DNA of 64,000 nucleotides, taken from assembly GCF_000758725.1 (NCBI RefSeq), contig NZ_CP009428.1:6262001-6326000 (forward strand), read 5' to 3'. Positions 44,579 to 53,510 of this stretch are shown piece after piece. The notes below the pieces were generated by a model. That model did not search any database. It worked only from the letters and a program-made list of their open reading frames with translations, and was not told where the DNA came from. This stretch comes from Paenibacillus odorifer. GTDB taxonomy: Bacteria; Bacillota; Bacilli; Paenibacillales; Paenibacillaceae. The translations under genes and the position numbers were made by a program. Positions within the stretch are counted from its first letter, which is position 1. Each line of letters opens with the position of its first letter.

Positions 44579-45787
44579 TTATTTGCTCATGAGATCTATT
44601 AGCTTCTGCGCTGCTGCTTCTGCAAATTCCACATCATTAATGGCACAATCCATTTCGATAACCTCGACAACATTTCTGTTTACACCATTTCTTAAGGTAT
44701 CAAATAACATTTGATCTTCCTCTACCCCATAAAAAGCTTCCCCTGCGACATCAATGCCGGATATCCCTTTAAGCGGCAGCATTAACACCGTTTTCTCTTT
44801 GGCCATATTTAATTTCTCGACAAGCTTTTTGCCGATGGCTTCATTTTCTTCTACTGTTGTTCTCATCAGAGTAACTGTTGGATTGTGTTTATAAAACTTA
44901 TGTCCAGCAAATTTGGCTGGTACCGTATCATAAGGGCCAAAGTTGCACATATCAAGCGCACCTACCGAGACAACCTGTGGAATATGATGTTTACCAGCAG
45001 CTTCTAACCGATGAGGTCCAGCATTTAGCACACCACCAATAATTTCGTCCGCCCATTCTGTTGTGGTCAGATCCAATACACCTTCAATAAAACCAGCCTC
45101 GATTAGCGCTTCCATGGACTGGCCACCTACACCTGTTGCATGGAATACAAGCACTTCATATCCTCTAGCTTCAAGATAGTTACGGGCTGCCGTCACACAG
45201 GGGGTTGTTACCCCAAACATTGTTGTAGCTACTAATGGCTTTTTCTCTATCACTTGTTTATTCTCAAATTTAAGCATACCGGCGATGGCGAAAGCTGCAT
45301 TGGTAAAAATCTTTGTTGAAATGGAGTTCAGACCAGCAACATCTACAACTGATGGCATCATGACAATATCACTAGTGCCTACATATGGAGCAGTATTCCC
45401 TGAAGCTACGGTCGAAACCATCACTTTAGGTACACCAATAGGTAATGCCCGCATACCCGGTGTTACAAGTGAAGTGCCTCCAGTGCCCCCAAAGGAGATA
45501 ATTCCATCAAATTTGCCTTGCTTATATAATTCAGGTACTAATTTTTCCATACCTTTGGCTAATAATTCTGTTGCTAGTGCTCTATCTTTTTTGGCAACGA
45601 GCTCATATATACTTACACCCGCGGCTGCTGCTACTTCTCTATTAGAGATATCCGGTGTAAAAGTGGGCTCAAACACACCTGTATGAATTGTAAACGTACC
45701 CAGCTCCAAGCTTTCCAATAAATTTTTAATGTAGAGATATTCTTCACCCTTGGTGTCAAAAGTTCCGGCAATAGCAATCGTCTTCAT
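44579..45787 (-). CDS. UPF0261 / Tm-1-like ATP-binding domain protein
   Basis: 402 residues from ATG 45787, eight bases after GGAGG. The N-terminus KTIAIAGTFDTKGEEYLYIK and the glycine-rich GIISFGGTGGTSLVTPGMRALP are hallmarks of UPF0261. The central GVTTPCVTAARNYLEARGYEV and VFHATGVGGQSMEALIEAGF are also conserved. The second half ends LPLKGISGIDVAGEAFYG. Structural homologues bind ATP, but the reaction is unknown. It is the first gene of a two-gene operon with the TIM-barrel protein. Control probably comes from the AraC-type regulator immediately upstream, through the inverted repeat at 45821-45869. Confidence 0.85.
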   Translation of the reverse strand: MKTIAIAGTFDTKGEEYLYIKNLLESLELGTFTIHTGVFEPTFTPDISNREVAAAAGVSIYELVAKKDRALATELLAKGMEKLVPELYKQGKFDGIISFGGTGGTSLVTPGMRALPIGVPKVMVSTVASGNTAPYVGTSDIVMMPSVVDVAGLNSISTKIFTNAAFAIAGMLKFENKQVIEKKPLVATTMFGVTTPCVTAARNYLEARGYEVLVFHATGVGGQSMEALIEAGFIEGVLDLTTTEWADEIIGGVLNAGPHRLEAAGKHHIPQVVSVGALDMCNFGPYDTVPAKFAGHKFYKHNPTVTLMRTTVEENEAIGKKLVEKLNMAKEKTVLMLPLKGISGIDVAGEAFYGVEEDQMLFDTLRNGVNRNVVEVIEMDCAINDVEFAEAAAQKLIDLMSK

Positions 45788-45820
45788 TTCTTCAACCTCC
45801 TCTTCAAATATCTGCAACAA

Positions 45821-45869
45821 GAAATATAAGCATAATGTATAATGTGAAACTTATGCTTTCTTATATTTC
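45821..45869. promoter_or_regulatory. Inverted repeat upstream of the UPF0261 gene, candidate operator
   Basis: GAAATATAAGCATAA (45821-45835) is repeated in inverse as TTATGC, then three extra bases, then CTTATATTTC (45851-45869). The 10-base outer arms match perfectly. It covers the space where the promoter of the two-gene operon must lie. A clear -35 box is absent, as expected for an activator-dependent promoter. The adjacent AraC/TIM-barrel protein is the obvious candidate binder. Confidence 0.5.
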
Positions 45870-45870
45870 A

Positions 45871-45911
45871 AAAAAAAAAAGCATGATCAACTTATGAGTT
45901 AATCATACTTC
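45871..45911 (-). terminator. Rho-independent terminator of the AraC-type regulator gene
   Basis: AAGTATGATTAACT pairs with AGTTGATCATGCTT (two G-U pairs) around CATA, followed by ten or more T on the minus strand. This makes the regulator and the downstream enzymes separate transcripts. Confidence 0.85.
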
Positions 45912-45942
45912 TTTGATTTATAGATGAAAACGCTTTTATGTC

Positions 45943-47142
45943 TTATGTTTTTGTGTTTATGTTAGATTTATATTGTTTTGGAGAGTACCCTTTATACTTC
46001 TTGAACATTTTGCTAAACTGCGCATAATCCTGGTATCCAACTAATGGCGCTAGCTCAGATAACTGGATATGGTCTCTATGTAATATTTCCGCCGCCTTAT
46101 CCATCCGAAATTGCACAAGATACGTTTGGAAGCTGCAGCCTACTTTTTTGGTAAACAAACTACTCAAGTAACTTCGGGATACATGTGCCACCTTAGCTAA
46201 ATCTGCAAACAAGATCTCATTCCTATAATTTTGAGCTACGTATTCTTTTACAAATTCAACATAATCATAGTGCTTTGTGATGCCATCTAACATTTTGACC
46301 ATAAAATCATCTTCATCCAGCGTCCCCGACACTTTAAAAGCTTTGGTTATATTCGTAATGGACTTCTCCGATGGAATTCTTTCAAAAGCAGAGCCTCCGA
46401 TATATCCCATCAAGTTTTGATTATTGCTGTACATATATTGCACATCAATTGGCGTTTTCACCGGACCACCGTAAACCAGCTTAATTAAATCTGGCTTTAG
46501 CTCATTGCATGTATTAAATATCTTGTCCGCTTTAACCTTGGCAGCTTCCAGAGAGAATACTTTTTTAGCGCCTAATAGCCCGCCTTCTGTTAGACCTAGA
46601 TGTGCACAAATAATATCCGCTCCAGCCTCAATCATCTGTGCTGCCTGGATTTCGTCAAATACAAAAGCAATGGTAAACAAATTCTTCTCATGGGCTATTC
46701 TTATGGCTTCTACTTCAAGTAGATAACCATTCCCCTCTTCTTCGAGCGCTTCTCCAAATTGACCATCTATTAAACCAACCGTGGGGTAATTATTAATGCC
46801 GGCAAAGCCTCTATTCTTTATTTCACTTATATAGGATTCCATATCTTTTGTCGGATCAGTTGCATTGAGGCCAAAAATAATAGGGATATCTCTGACCAAC
46901 GGTATGATCTCTCTAGATGCAAAGTCCATCACCATATCATTGCTATTACAAAATGGTAAAATACCAGCGAGAGAGCTCCTCCCCATCTGGCGAAATTTAC
47001 CCGAGTTTAACATCAGAATGAAATCAGCTCCACCCTGCTTCGCATACTTTGCCGTTATACCAGCACCGGTGGCTACTCCAATAATATGATTGCCTACTTT
47101 TAATTCCGATCTAAGCTCGTCTAGGGTTTGCTTTCTGTTCAT
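45943..47142 (-). CDS. TIM-barrel (PF09370-like)/AraC-type fused transcriptional regulator
   Basis: 399 residues with AGGAGGG before the ATG. Residues about 1-275 are a TIM barrel very like the enzyme at 43699-44535: both share GVATGAGITAK-type (GVGAGTGITAK), NYPTVGLIDG (NFPTVGLIDG), a barrel strand ADIICAHLGLTEGG (ADILVAHMGLTTKG) and the YGGPV/HGGPI loop. Residues about 295-395 are an AraC/XylS DNA-binding domain with two helix-turn-helices (LAKVAHVSRSYLSSLFTKKV; LSELAPLVGYQDYAQFSKMF, then KKYKGYSPKQYK). The barrel probably binds the same ligand as the enzyme and gates transcription of the operon downstream. Whether it keeps catalytic activity cannot be told. Confidence 0.88.
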   Translation of the reverse strand: MNRKQTLDELRSELKVGNHIIGVATGAGITAKYAKQGGADFILMLNSGKFRQMGRSSLAGILPFCNSNDMVMDFASREIIPLVRDIPIIFGLNATDPTKDMESYISEIKNRGFAGINNYPTVGLIDGQFGEALEEEGNGYLLEVEAIRIAHEKNLFTIAFVFDEIQAAQMIEAGADIICAHLGLTEGGLLGAKKVFSLEAAKVKADKIFNTCNELKPDLIKLVYGGPVKTPIDVQYMYSNNQNLMGYIGGSAFERIPSEKSITNITKAFKVSGTLDEDDFMVKMLDGITKHYDYVEFVKEYVAQNYRNEILFADLAKVAHVSRSYLSSLFTKKVGCSFQTYLVQFRMDKAAEILHRDHIQLSELAPLVGYQDYAQFSKMFKKYKGYSPKQYKSNINTKT

Positions 47143-47220
47143 ATCTACGAACCCTCCTATCCTAACCTAAGGATAACCGTAAAGAATACTGCTAATCCAG
47201 TCATAGTTCATTTAGATAAT

Positions 47221-47266
47221 AAAAAAAATCCCGCCTGCCACCTATAAAGGTCTGAGGCGAGATTTG
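47221..47266 (-). terminator. Rho-independent terminator of the arginine gene cluster
   Basis: On the minus strand AAATCTCGCCT pairs with AGGCGGGATTT and is followed by a run of T, 14 bases after the argH stop. Confidence 0.8.
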
Positions 47267-47279
47267 ATATTGATACGGT

Positions 47280-48695
47280 TTACAATATAGCATCCCCGTG
47301 TTGTACAACCCATTCATTAGCTTCGTGCAATGCCAGCTCCGCCCGTTCAATTGCAGCCTTCACCTGAACGGTTGCTGTGCCGCCATAAACGTTACGAGCG
47401 TTAACTACAGCCTCCGGCTGAAGAACAGCATAGATATTCTCGTCGAAAAGCGGTGAGAATTGCTTGAACTCTTCCAGCGTCAGATCCAAGAGGAACTTGC
47501 CTTCATTGATACAGTAGAGTACCGTTTTCCCGATTACTTCATGCGCTTGGCGGAAAGGAAGACCCTTGCCTACCAAGAAGTCGGCGATATCCGTTGCATT
47601 CGAGAAATCCGTGTTCACAGCTTCACGCATACGACCTTTGTTCACCTTCATAGTGGAGATCATCGGTGCGAACAATTGTAGTGCACCAGTCAGCGTAGTA
47701 ACCGTATCGAACATGCCTTCTTTGTCTTCCTGCATATCCTTGTTGTACGCCAGTGGCAATGATTTCAGCACCGTCAGCAAACCAATCAGGTTGCCGTAAA
47801 CACGGCCTGTTTTGCCCCGTACCAGTTCTGGTACGTCAGGGTTCTTCTTCTGCGGCATAATGCTGCTGCCTGTGCAGAAAGCATCATCCAGTTCTACAAA
47901 GCTGAACTCTGTGCTGCTCCACAGGACCAGTTCCTCACTGAGTCTGGATAGATGTGTCATGATAAGGGAAGCATTCGCCAAGAACTCCACGATGAAATCG
48001 CGGTCGCTGACAGCATCCAGACTGTTCTCATACACACTGTCAAAACCCAGTTGTTCCGCTACAAAGTGACGGTCAATCGGGAAGGTCGTTCCAGCAAGCG
48101 CTCCTGCTCCGAGTGGTAGCACGTTGATCCGTTTGTAGCTGTCCGTCAGACGTTCTGCATCGCGGCGGAACATCGATACGTAAGCCAACAGGTGGTGAGC
48201 AAACAGGATCGGCTGTGCCCGTTGCAAATGCGTATAACCAGGGATGATGGTCTCCACATTGTCTTTTGCCTGTTCGATCAAAGCTTCCTGCAGCTCATGC
48301 AGCAAACTAACTAGCTCAACTACACGGCCACGTAAGTAAAGGTGCATGTCCGTCGCCACTTGATCGTTACGGCTACGTCCTGTGTGCAGCTTACCACCAA
48401 CTGGACCGATTTCCTCGATCAGATGTTTTTCAATATTCATATGGATGTCTTCATCCGATACTGAGAAAACAACCTCTCCAGCATTGACCTTGTCCAGCAC
48501 TTTGTTCAGACCTTGTTTGATTGTTTCCACGTCTTCTTGTGGAAGGATTCCGCATTTGCCCAGCATCGTGACATGTGCCAGACTGCCTTGCACATCCTCT
48601 TTGGCCAAAGCCTTATCAAAGCCAATGGAAGCCGTATATTCCTCCACCAGCTTGTTCGTTCCTTTAGTAAACCGTCCGCCCCAAAGCTTGCTCAC
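47280..48695 (-). CDS. argH: Argininosuccinate lyase
   Basis: 471 residues, GTG start at 48695 after GAGGAGGAAAC. It splits argininosuccinate into arginine and fumarate, the last step of arginine synthesis. The superfamily signature GSSIMPQKKNPD is present with the catalytic serine loop. The N-terminus KLWGGRF and TGRSRNDQVATD are typical of ArgH. It follows argG by about 90 bases that include a GC-rich hairpin, and ends the cluster. Confidence 0.97.
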   Translation of the reverse strand: MSKLWGGRFTKGTNKLVEEYTASIGFDKALAKEDVQGSLAHVTMLGKCGILPQEDVETIKQGLNKVLDKVNAGEVVFSVSDEDIHMNIEKHLIEEIGPVGGKLHTGRSRNDQVATDMHLYLRGRVVELVSLLHELQEALIEQAKDNVETIIPGYTHLQRAQPILFAHHLLAYVSMFRRDAERLTDSYKRINVLPLGAGALAGTTFPIDRHFVAEQLGFDSVYENSLDAVSDRDFIVEFLANASLIMTHLSRLSEELVLWSSTEFSFVELDDAFCTGSSIMPQKKNPDVPELVRGKTGRVYGNLIGLLTVLKSLPLAYNKDMQEDKEGMFDTVTTLTGALQLFAPMISTMKVNKGRMREAVNTDFSNATDIADFLVGKGLPFRQAHEVIGKTVLYCINEGKFLLDLTLEEFKQFSPLFDENIYAVLQPEAVVNARNVYGGTATVQVKAAIERAELALHEANEWVVQHGDAIL

Positions 48696-48721
48696 CTGTT
48701 GTTTCCTCCTCTTGGACGCCA

Positions 48722-48759
48722 GAGGGCCGCTCCTATCCTGACGGGAGGAACGGCCTTCG
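48722..48759 (-). other. Intercistronic hairpin between argG and argH
   Basis: GGCCG-TCCT and AGGA-CGGCC arms, with one mismatch between the two blocks, form a stable stem with no T-run on either strand. It is therefore a processing or stability element or a pause site, not a clear terminator. Confidence 0.45.
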
Positions 48760-48789
48760 GGGTTGCCCGTTTAAGTATATGTTATCGTA

Positions 48790-50025
48790 CTATTTAGAAG
48801 CTCCATTTACACCTGTAGAAACTTTAAGGCGCAAAGCGTTCAAGTGGATAAAACCAGTGGCATCCCCTTGATCATAAGCTTGTGTAGGATCAGCTTCCAT
48901 CGTTGCAATCTCAGGATTGTACAGGCTGACTGGGCTCTTCACTCCAGCGCCGATGATGTTGCCTTTGTACAGTTTAAGACGAACAGTACCCGTTACATTT
49001 TGTTGGCTCTGTGTTACAAGAGCTTGCAGTGCGATACGCTCTGGAGCGAACCAGAAACCATTATACACCAAAGTGCTGTAACGAGTGATCAGGCTGTCAC
49101 GCAGGTTCATCACTTCACGGTCCATCGTGATGGATTCCATTTTGCGATGAGCGACGAACAGGATCGTTCCACCTGGAGTCTCATACACGCCGCGGCTCTT
49201 CATGCCGACAAAACGGTTCTCAACCATATCTACACGTCCGATGCCGTGTTTACCACCTAGATCATTCAGTTTCTCCATAACTTGAAGGGGTGATAAAGAC
49301 TCCCCATTCAGGGCTACGCAGTCTCCCTTAACGAATTCGAGCTCCAAATATTCCGCTTCATCCGGAGCATCCTCAGGAGCATTGCTCAGTAGGAACATTC
49401 CTTTGTTCTCTGGTGCACTTGGATCAAACCAAGGATCTTCCAGTACGCCGCTCTCATAGCTGATATGCAGCAAGTTACGGTCCATCGAATACGGCTTCGC
49501 CGCAGAGGCTTGTACCGGAATATCATTAGCTTCCGCATAAGCGATCATTTCCGCACGACCTGGGAATTGATTGCGGAACTCTTCTAGACGCCAAGGTGCG
49601 ATCACCTTGATGTTCGGAGCCAATGCAGCTACGCCAAGCTCGAAACGGACTTGGTCGTTCCCTTTGCCTGTCGCGCCGTGCGCGATAGCCGTTGCGCCTT
49701 CAGCGATGGCGATATCTACCATGCGCTTAGCGATCAATGGACGAGCAATACTAGTTCCGAGCAAGTATTGGCCTTCATAAAGTGCGCCAGATTGGAACAT
49801 CGGGTAGATGAAATCGCTAGCGAACTCATCGCGCAGATCGTCGATGTATACTTTCGATGCGCCAGTAGCAAGTGCTTTCTCCTCCAGACCGTCGAGCTCT
49901 TCTTTTTGGCCGATATCGGCTGTGAAGGCGATGATCTCCGCGTCATAGGTTTCTTTAAGCCATTTCAAAATAACGGATGTATCCAATCCGCCGGAATAGG
50001 CGAGTACAATTTTTTCTTTAGCCAT
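48790..50025 (-). CDS. argG: Argininosuccinate synthase
   Basis: 411 residues from ATG 50025, with AAAGGAAG about ten bases away. It joins citrulline and aspartate using ATP. The PP-loop AYSGGLDTSVILKWL is near the N-terminus. HGATGKGNDQVRFELG and the active-site run YSMDRNLLHISYESG are present. The frame is open 28 codons further upstream, but these lie outside the conserved protein. It is separated from argF by 292 bases that hold a structured repeat element, so argGH may be expressed partly on its own. Confidence 0.97.
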   Translation of the reverse strand: MAKEKIVLAYSGGLDTSVILKWLKETYDAEIIAFTADIGQKEELDGLEEKALATGASKVYIDDLRDEFASDFIYPMFQSGALYEGQYLLGTSIARPLIAKRMVDIAIAEGATAIAHGATGKGNDQVRFELGVAALAPNIKVIAPWRLEEFRNQFPGRAEMIAYAEANDIPVQASAAKPYSMDRNLLHISYESGVLEDPWFDPSAPENKGMFLLSNAPEDAPDEAEYLELEFVKGDCVALNGESLSPLQVMEKLNDLGGKHGIGRVDMVENRFVGMKSRGVYETPGGTILFVAHRKMESITMDREVMNLRDSLITRYSTLVYNGFWFAPERIALQALVTQSQQNVTGTVRLKLYKGNIIGAGVKSPVSLYNPEIATMEADPTQAYDQGDATGFIHLNALRLKVSTGVNGASK

Positions 50026-50112
50026 GGTGTGGCAACTTCCTTTCGTGTGGGCTATATAAATTAAAATAAACGTGCCTTTGCCAGCACTCTGACGATAAAT
50101 CGCAATCACACT

Positions 50113-50228
50113 GAATATTTGGACTTCCGGTCGCTGTTATCATCAGATTTCTTTTATTTCAAACCGCATTGTGCGGATGAAATCTGATGATAAAGGCGAA
50201 CGCTACGCTCCTACAGTTCCAAAAATTC
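50113..50228. repeat. Structured dispersed repeat, copy A (between argF and argG)
   Basis: An imperfect palindrome. Outer arms GAATATTTGGA and TCCAAAAATTC (10 of 11 pairs), then TCGC/GCGA, then a perfect 13-base stem ATCATCAGATTTC (50139-50151) with GAAATCTGATGAT (50179-50191), and an apical loop containing AACCGCAT. The same layout and several identical blocks (TTGGACTTCCG, TCGCTGTT, AACCGCAT, AAAGGCGAAC, AGTTCCAAA) recur in copy B at 58158-58314. Confidence 0.8.
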
Positions 50229-50317
50229 CGCTCCATTACTCCATCGTCCAAAGTCTAACTTCGCCCAACATTAATTCAATTTATATAGTGATTTATATTT
50301 TATATTTTTTAAATTCC

Positions 50318-51286
50318 TTAACTCATCAACGCAGCCATTAAAGCTTTTTGCGCATGCAGACGGTTCTCAGCCTGATCAAAGATCACCGAGTTAGGGCCGT
50401 CAATCACGCCTGTGCTGACCTCTTCCTCACGGTGGGCTGGCAGACAGTGCAGGAAGAGATAATCGCTCTTAGCGCCTTTTACAAGCTCCTCATTGACCTG
50501 ATAGTCCTTGAATGCCGCTTCACGTGCCTTTTGCTCCTCCTCGAAGCCCATACTCGCCCATACATCTGTATAGATGACGTCAGCGTCTTGTACAGCTTCT
50601 TGCGGGCTGCGAGTGACCACAATCTTCGCTCCGGTTTCTTTAGCGATCTCACGAACTTCTGCGACAACCGCGGCATCTGGCTCATAACCTTCCGGTCCGG
50701 CGATAGATACGTCCACGCCCAGCTTAGCTCCGCCAATCATTAAGGAATGCGCCATATTGTTGCCATCGCCGATGTAAGCCAGCTTCAGGCCTTTGAGCTT
50801 TCCTTTGTGCTCATAAATCGTTTGATAATCCGCCAGCACTTGGCAAGGATGTGCCAGGTCACTTAGACCGTTGATTACGGGAATAGAAGCATAACGAGCG
50901 AGATCTTCAACCTTGTCATGGCCGAAGGTACGGATCATAATTCCATCGAGATAACGCGACATTACTTGCGCTGTATCACCAACAGTTTCTCCGCGTCCAA
51001 GCTGGATATCATTTTTGCTCAAGAAAAGGGCATGCCCTCCCAGCTGATACATTCCAACTTCAAACGACACACGCGTACGTGTAGAGGATTTTTCAAAAAT
51101 AAGTCCAATCGTCTTTCCCTTCAGCGGCTGAAATTCTTCGCCATTTTTCTGCTTCTTCTTCAGCTCAATCGCCGAATCAATCAGATACGTAATTTCCTCC
51201 GGGCTGTAATCGTTCAGCTCCAGTAAATCACGGCCTTTCAGTTGCTGCGCAATGGTGTGCTTGTTACTCTGTACGCCCTGACTCAT
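50318..51286 (-). CDS. argF: Ornithine carbamoyltransferase
   Basis: 322 residues. It makes citrulline from ornithine and carbamoyl phosphate. The phosphate-binding motif SSTRTRVSFE, the ornithine-side SMG region (WASMGFE) and the catalytic HCLPAHR are all present. GGGGAGG lies before the ATG. Start and argD stop overlap (ATGA), so it is translationally coupled. An isolated citrulline-catabolic enzyme is unlikely given the biosynthetic neighbours. Confidence 0.96.
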   Translation of the reverse strand: MSQGVQSNKHTIAQQLKGRDLLELNDYSPEEITYLIDSAIELKKKQKNGEEFQPLKGKTIGLIFEKSSTRTRVSFEVGMYQLGGHALFLSKNDIQLGRGETVGDTAQVMSRYLDGIMIRTFGHDKVEDLARYASIPVINGLSDLAHPCQVLADYQTIYEHKGKLKGLKLAYIGDGNNMAHSLMIGGAKLGVDVSIAGPEGYEPDAAVVAEVREIAKETGAKIVVTRSPQEAVQDADVIYTDVWASMGFEEEQKAREAAFKDYQVNEELVKGAKSDYLFLHCLPAHREEEVSTGVIDGPNSVIFDQAENRLHAQKALMAALMS

Positions 51287-52569
51287 GAGCTTACCTCCCC
51301 GTTTGCTTGTTTAGCATAAGTATGAATGAGTTCGCATAGGATGTCCACCGCTTGGTCGATCTCCTCTTTGCTTACATATAGATTAGGCAGCAGACGAAGA
51401 ACATTAGGACCGGCTGTCACGAACAACAGACCTTTCTTTTGTCCAGCCAGTACAATATCGCCCACTGGGGATTGACATTCAATCCCGATCAACAGCCCTT
51501 TACCACGGATATCCTTCACAAAAGAACAGTCCGCCAGCTTCTCTTTCAAAAGACCTGTCAGGTACTTACCCATATCTTCGGCGCGCTGTGGAAGCTCATC
51601 TTCCAGCATCGTCTCAATCGTCGCTGCCATAACAGCTGTTGCTAGCGGTGTTCCCCCGAAGGTGGACGCATGGCTGCCCGCTGAGAAGGCTTCACGCAAA
51701 TATCCTTTGCCAAGCATTAAACCTGCCGGGAACCCACTAGCAATCCCCTTAGCCAAGGTGAAAATATCCGGTTCAATTCCATAATGCTGATGAGCGAACA
51801 GCTTGCCTGTACGTCCCATACCTGTCTGTACCTCATCTACAATCAGAAGCAATCCGTGTTTCTTACACAAGGCCACTACAGCGTTCAAGAACTCAGGTTC
51901 TACCTCAAGCACGCCACCCTCTGCAAGCACCATCTCCAGCATGATAGCAGCTGTATGATCTCCGATAGCAGCTTCTAACGCTGGGAGATCATGCAAGGGT
52001 ACGGTCTTGAAACCTGCTGGAAGTGGCAGGAACCCTTCTTTCACCTTTTGCTGGCCTGTAGCTGTTAGTGTGGCCAGTGTACGTCCATGGAAGGATTGTT
52101 CGAATGTGATAACCTCATAACGGTCGACACCCTTAATCTTCTGATGGTAACGGCGGGCCAGCTTAATAGCAGCCTCATTCGCTTCTGCCCCGCTATTGCA
52201 GAAAAACACTTGATCAGCGCAGCTATTCTCTGTCAGAAGGTTGGCAACTTTATCTTGTCCCGGAATATGGAACAGATTCGAGACATGCCAGAGCGTATCA
52301 ATCTGATCCTTCAGCTTAGCGCCGACTTTTTCAGGAGCATGACCTAGACTGGTCACAGCCAATCCACTGGTGAAATCCAGATACTTATTGCCTTTATCAT
52401 CCCATACCCAGGTGCCCTTGCCTTTAACTAAGCTGAGATCATATCTGGCGTAAGAAGGGAACACTGCACTCAGCTTGCTTGTTGCAACATCCGGTGTACC
52501 TGATCCTACTGTATCGGTCTGCTGTGCCCCTGCTTGCGAATCCAACTCCGCTTGTGTAAGCTTGCTCAT
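51283..52569 (-). CDS. argD: Acetylornithine aminotransferase
   Basis: 428 residues, PLP-dependent class III. It converts N-acetylglutamate semialdehyde to N-acetylornithine. The cofactor lysine is in FTLAKGIASGFPAG; LIVDEVQTGMGRTG and NSGAEANEAAIKLAR are also present. The N-terminal 30 residues are longer than in many ArgD proteins and low in conservation (QAGAQQTDTVGSG). GGGAGAG precedes the ATG. Confidence 0.95.
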   Translation of the reverse strand: MSKLTQAELDSQAGAQQTDTVGSGTPDVATSKLSAVFPSYARYDLSLVKGKGTWVWDDKGNKYLDFTSGLAVTSLGHAPEKVGAKLKDQIDTLWHVSNLFHIPGQDKVANLLTENSCADQVFFCNSGAEANEAAIKLARRYHQKIKGVDRYEVITFEQSFHGRTLATLTATGQQKVKEGFLPLPAGFKTVPLHDLPALEAAIGDHTAAIMLEMVLAEGGVLEVEPEFLNAVVALCKKHGLLLIVDEVQTGMGRTGKLFAHQHYGIEPDIFTLAKGIASGFPAGLMLGKGYLREAFSAGSHASTFGGTPLATAVMAATIETMLEDELPQRAEDMGKYLTGLLKEKLADCSFVKDIRGKGLLIGIECQSPVGDIVLAGQKKGLLFVTAGPNVLRLLPNLYVSKEEIDQAVDILCELIHTYAKQANGEVSS

Positions 52570-52638
52570 TCTAAGTCACTCTCCCATCGGCTGCTCCTGT
52601 GAACAGGCTGCGCCTCTAATTTGTATTCATCTATGATT

Positions 52639-53469
52639 CTACGAACGAATAATACGTGTACCTATCGCTTCACCTTGCAGTACTCGACTAAGCACCCGCG
52701 GTTCTTTTCCATCCACAATGATAACCTCTGATACGCTGCCCTGAATGCAATCGATAGCTGCCCGCACTTTGGGGATCATGCCACCGTAGATTTCCCCACT
52801 TTCGATCAAGGCTTCGATTTCCTGTACAGTAACGGAGGGAAGCACAATCTTTTCACCTTCCACTGTACTCATGATGCCTGGCACATCTGTGACGACGATC
52901 ATTTTGGGAGACTCCACATAGGAAGCAACTGCCCCTGCTGCCGTATCTGCGTTAATATTGTAGCGCTGACCTGCTGTATCTACTCCGATAGGTGCAATGA
53001 CAGGAATATAACCCATCCCAACAATACCAGTTACGATCTCAGCCTTAACTTCTGTTACTTCTCCTACCAAACCTACTTCGTCGCTGTTCGCCACTGGTTT
53101 AGCAATAATCATATTGCCATCGATGCCCGAAAGCCCCAGAGCTAGACCGCCGCTCCCTTGAATTCGCCGGACAATCGCCTTGTTTATACTTCCTGCCAGC
53201 GTCATCTCTACAACATCTAGTACTTCCTCGGTGGTTACTCGCAGGCCATTCACAAAGCTGCTTTCAATGCCCAGTTTCGCTAGATTCTCGGAAATGGCTG
53301 GTCCTCCACCATGAACAATTACTGGCTGAATGCCCTCCTCCTGCAAATCTCGCAAATCCTCAAAAAAAGATTCAGGTAGAGCCGCAAGCGTACTGCCGCC
53401 GCATTTCATTACAAACAATCCACTACCATCTAAAGCATCTATAAGTTCAAGCTCGCTATTTAGCGTCAT
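52639..53469 (-). CDS. argB: Acetylglutamate kinase
   Basis: 276 residues of the amino-acid kinase fold. FVMKCGGSTLAAL holds the phosphate-binding lysine and glycines, VIVHGGGPAISENL binds N-acetylglutamate, and NINADTAAGAVASYV and ATP-side VTDVPGIM follow. It phosphorylates N-acetylglutamate, usually the feedback-controlled step in linear pathways. Here a recycling ArgJ is present. It lies between argJ and argD, with GGAAGGA before the ATG. Confidence 0.95.
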   Translation of the reverse strand: MTLNSELELIDALDGSGLFVMKCGGSTLAALPESFFEDLRDLQEEGIQPVIVHGGGPAISENLAKLGIESSFVNGLRVTTEEVLDVVEMTLAGSINKAIVRRIQGSGGLALGLSGIDGNMIIAKPVANSDEVGLVGEVTEVKAEIVTGIVGMGYIPVIAPIGVDTAGQRYNINADTAAGAVASYVESPKMIVVTDVPGIMSTVEGEKIVLPSVTVQEIEALIESGEIYGGMIPKVRAAIDCIQGSVSEVIIVDGKEPRVLSRVLQGEAIGTRIIRS

Positions 53470-53510
53470 ATGATCGGTATCCTTCCCTTATGGGCTTAAC
53501 ACGCCATAAA

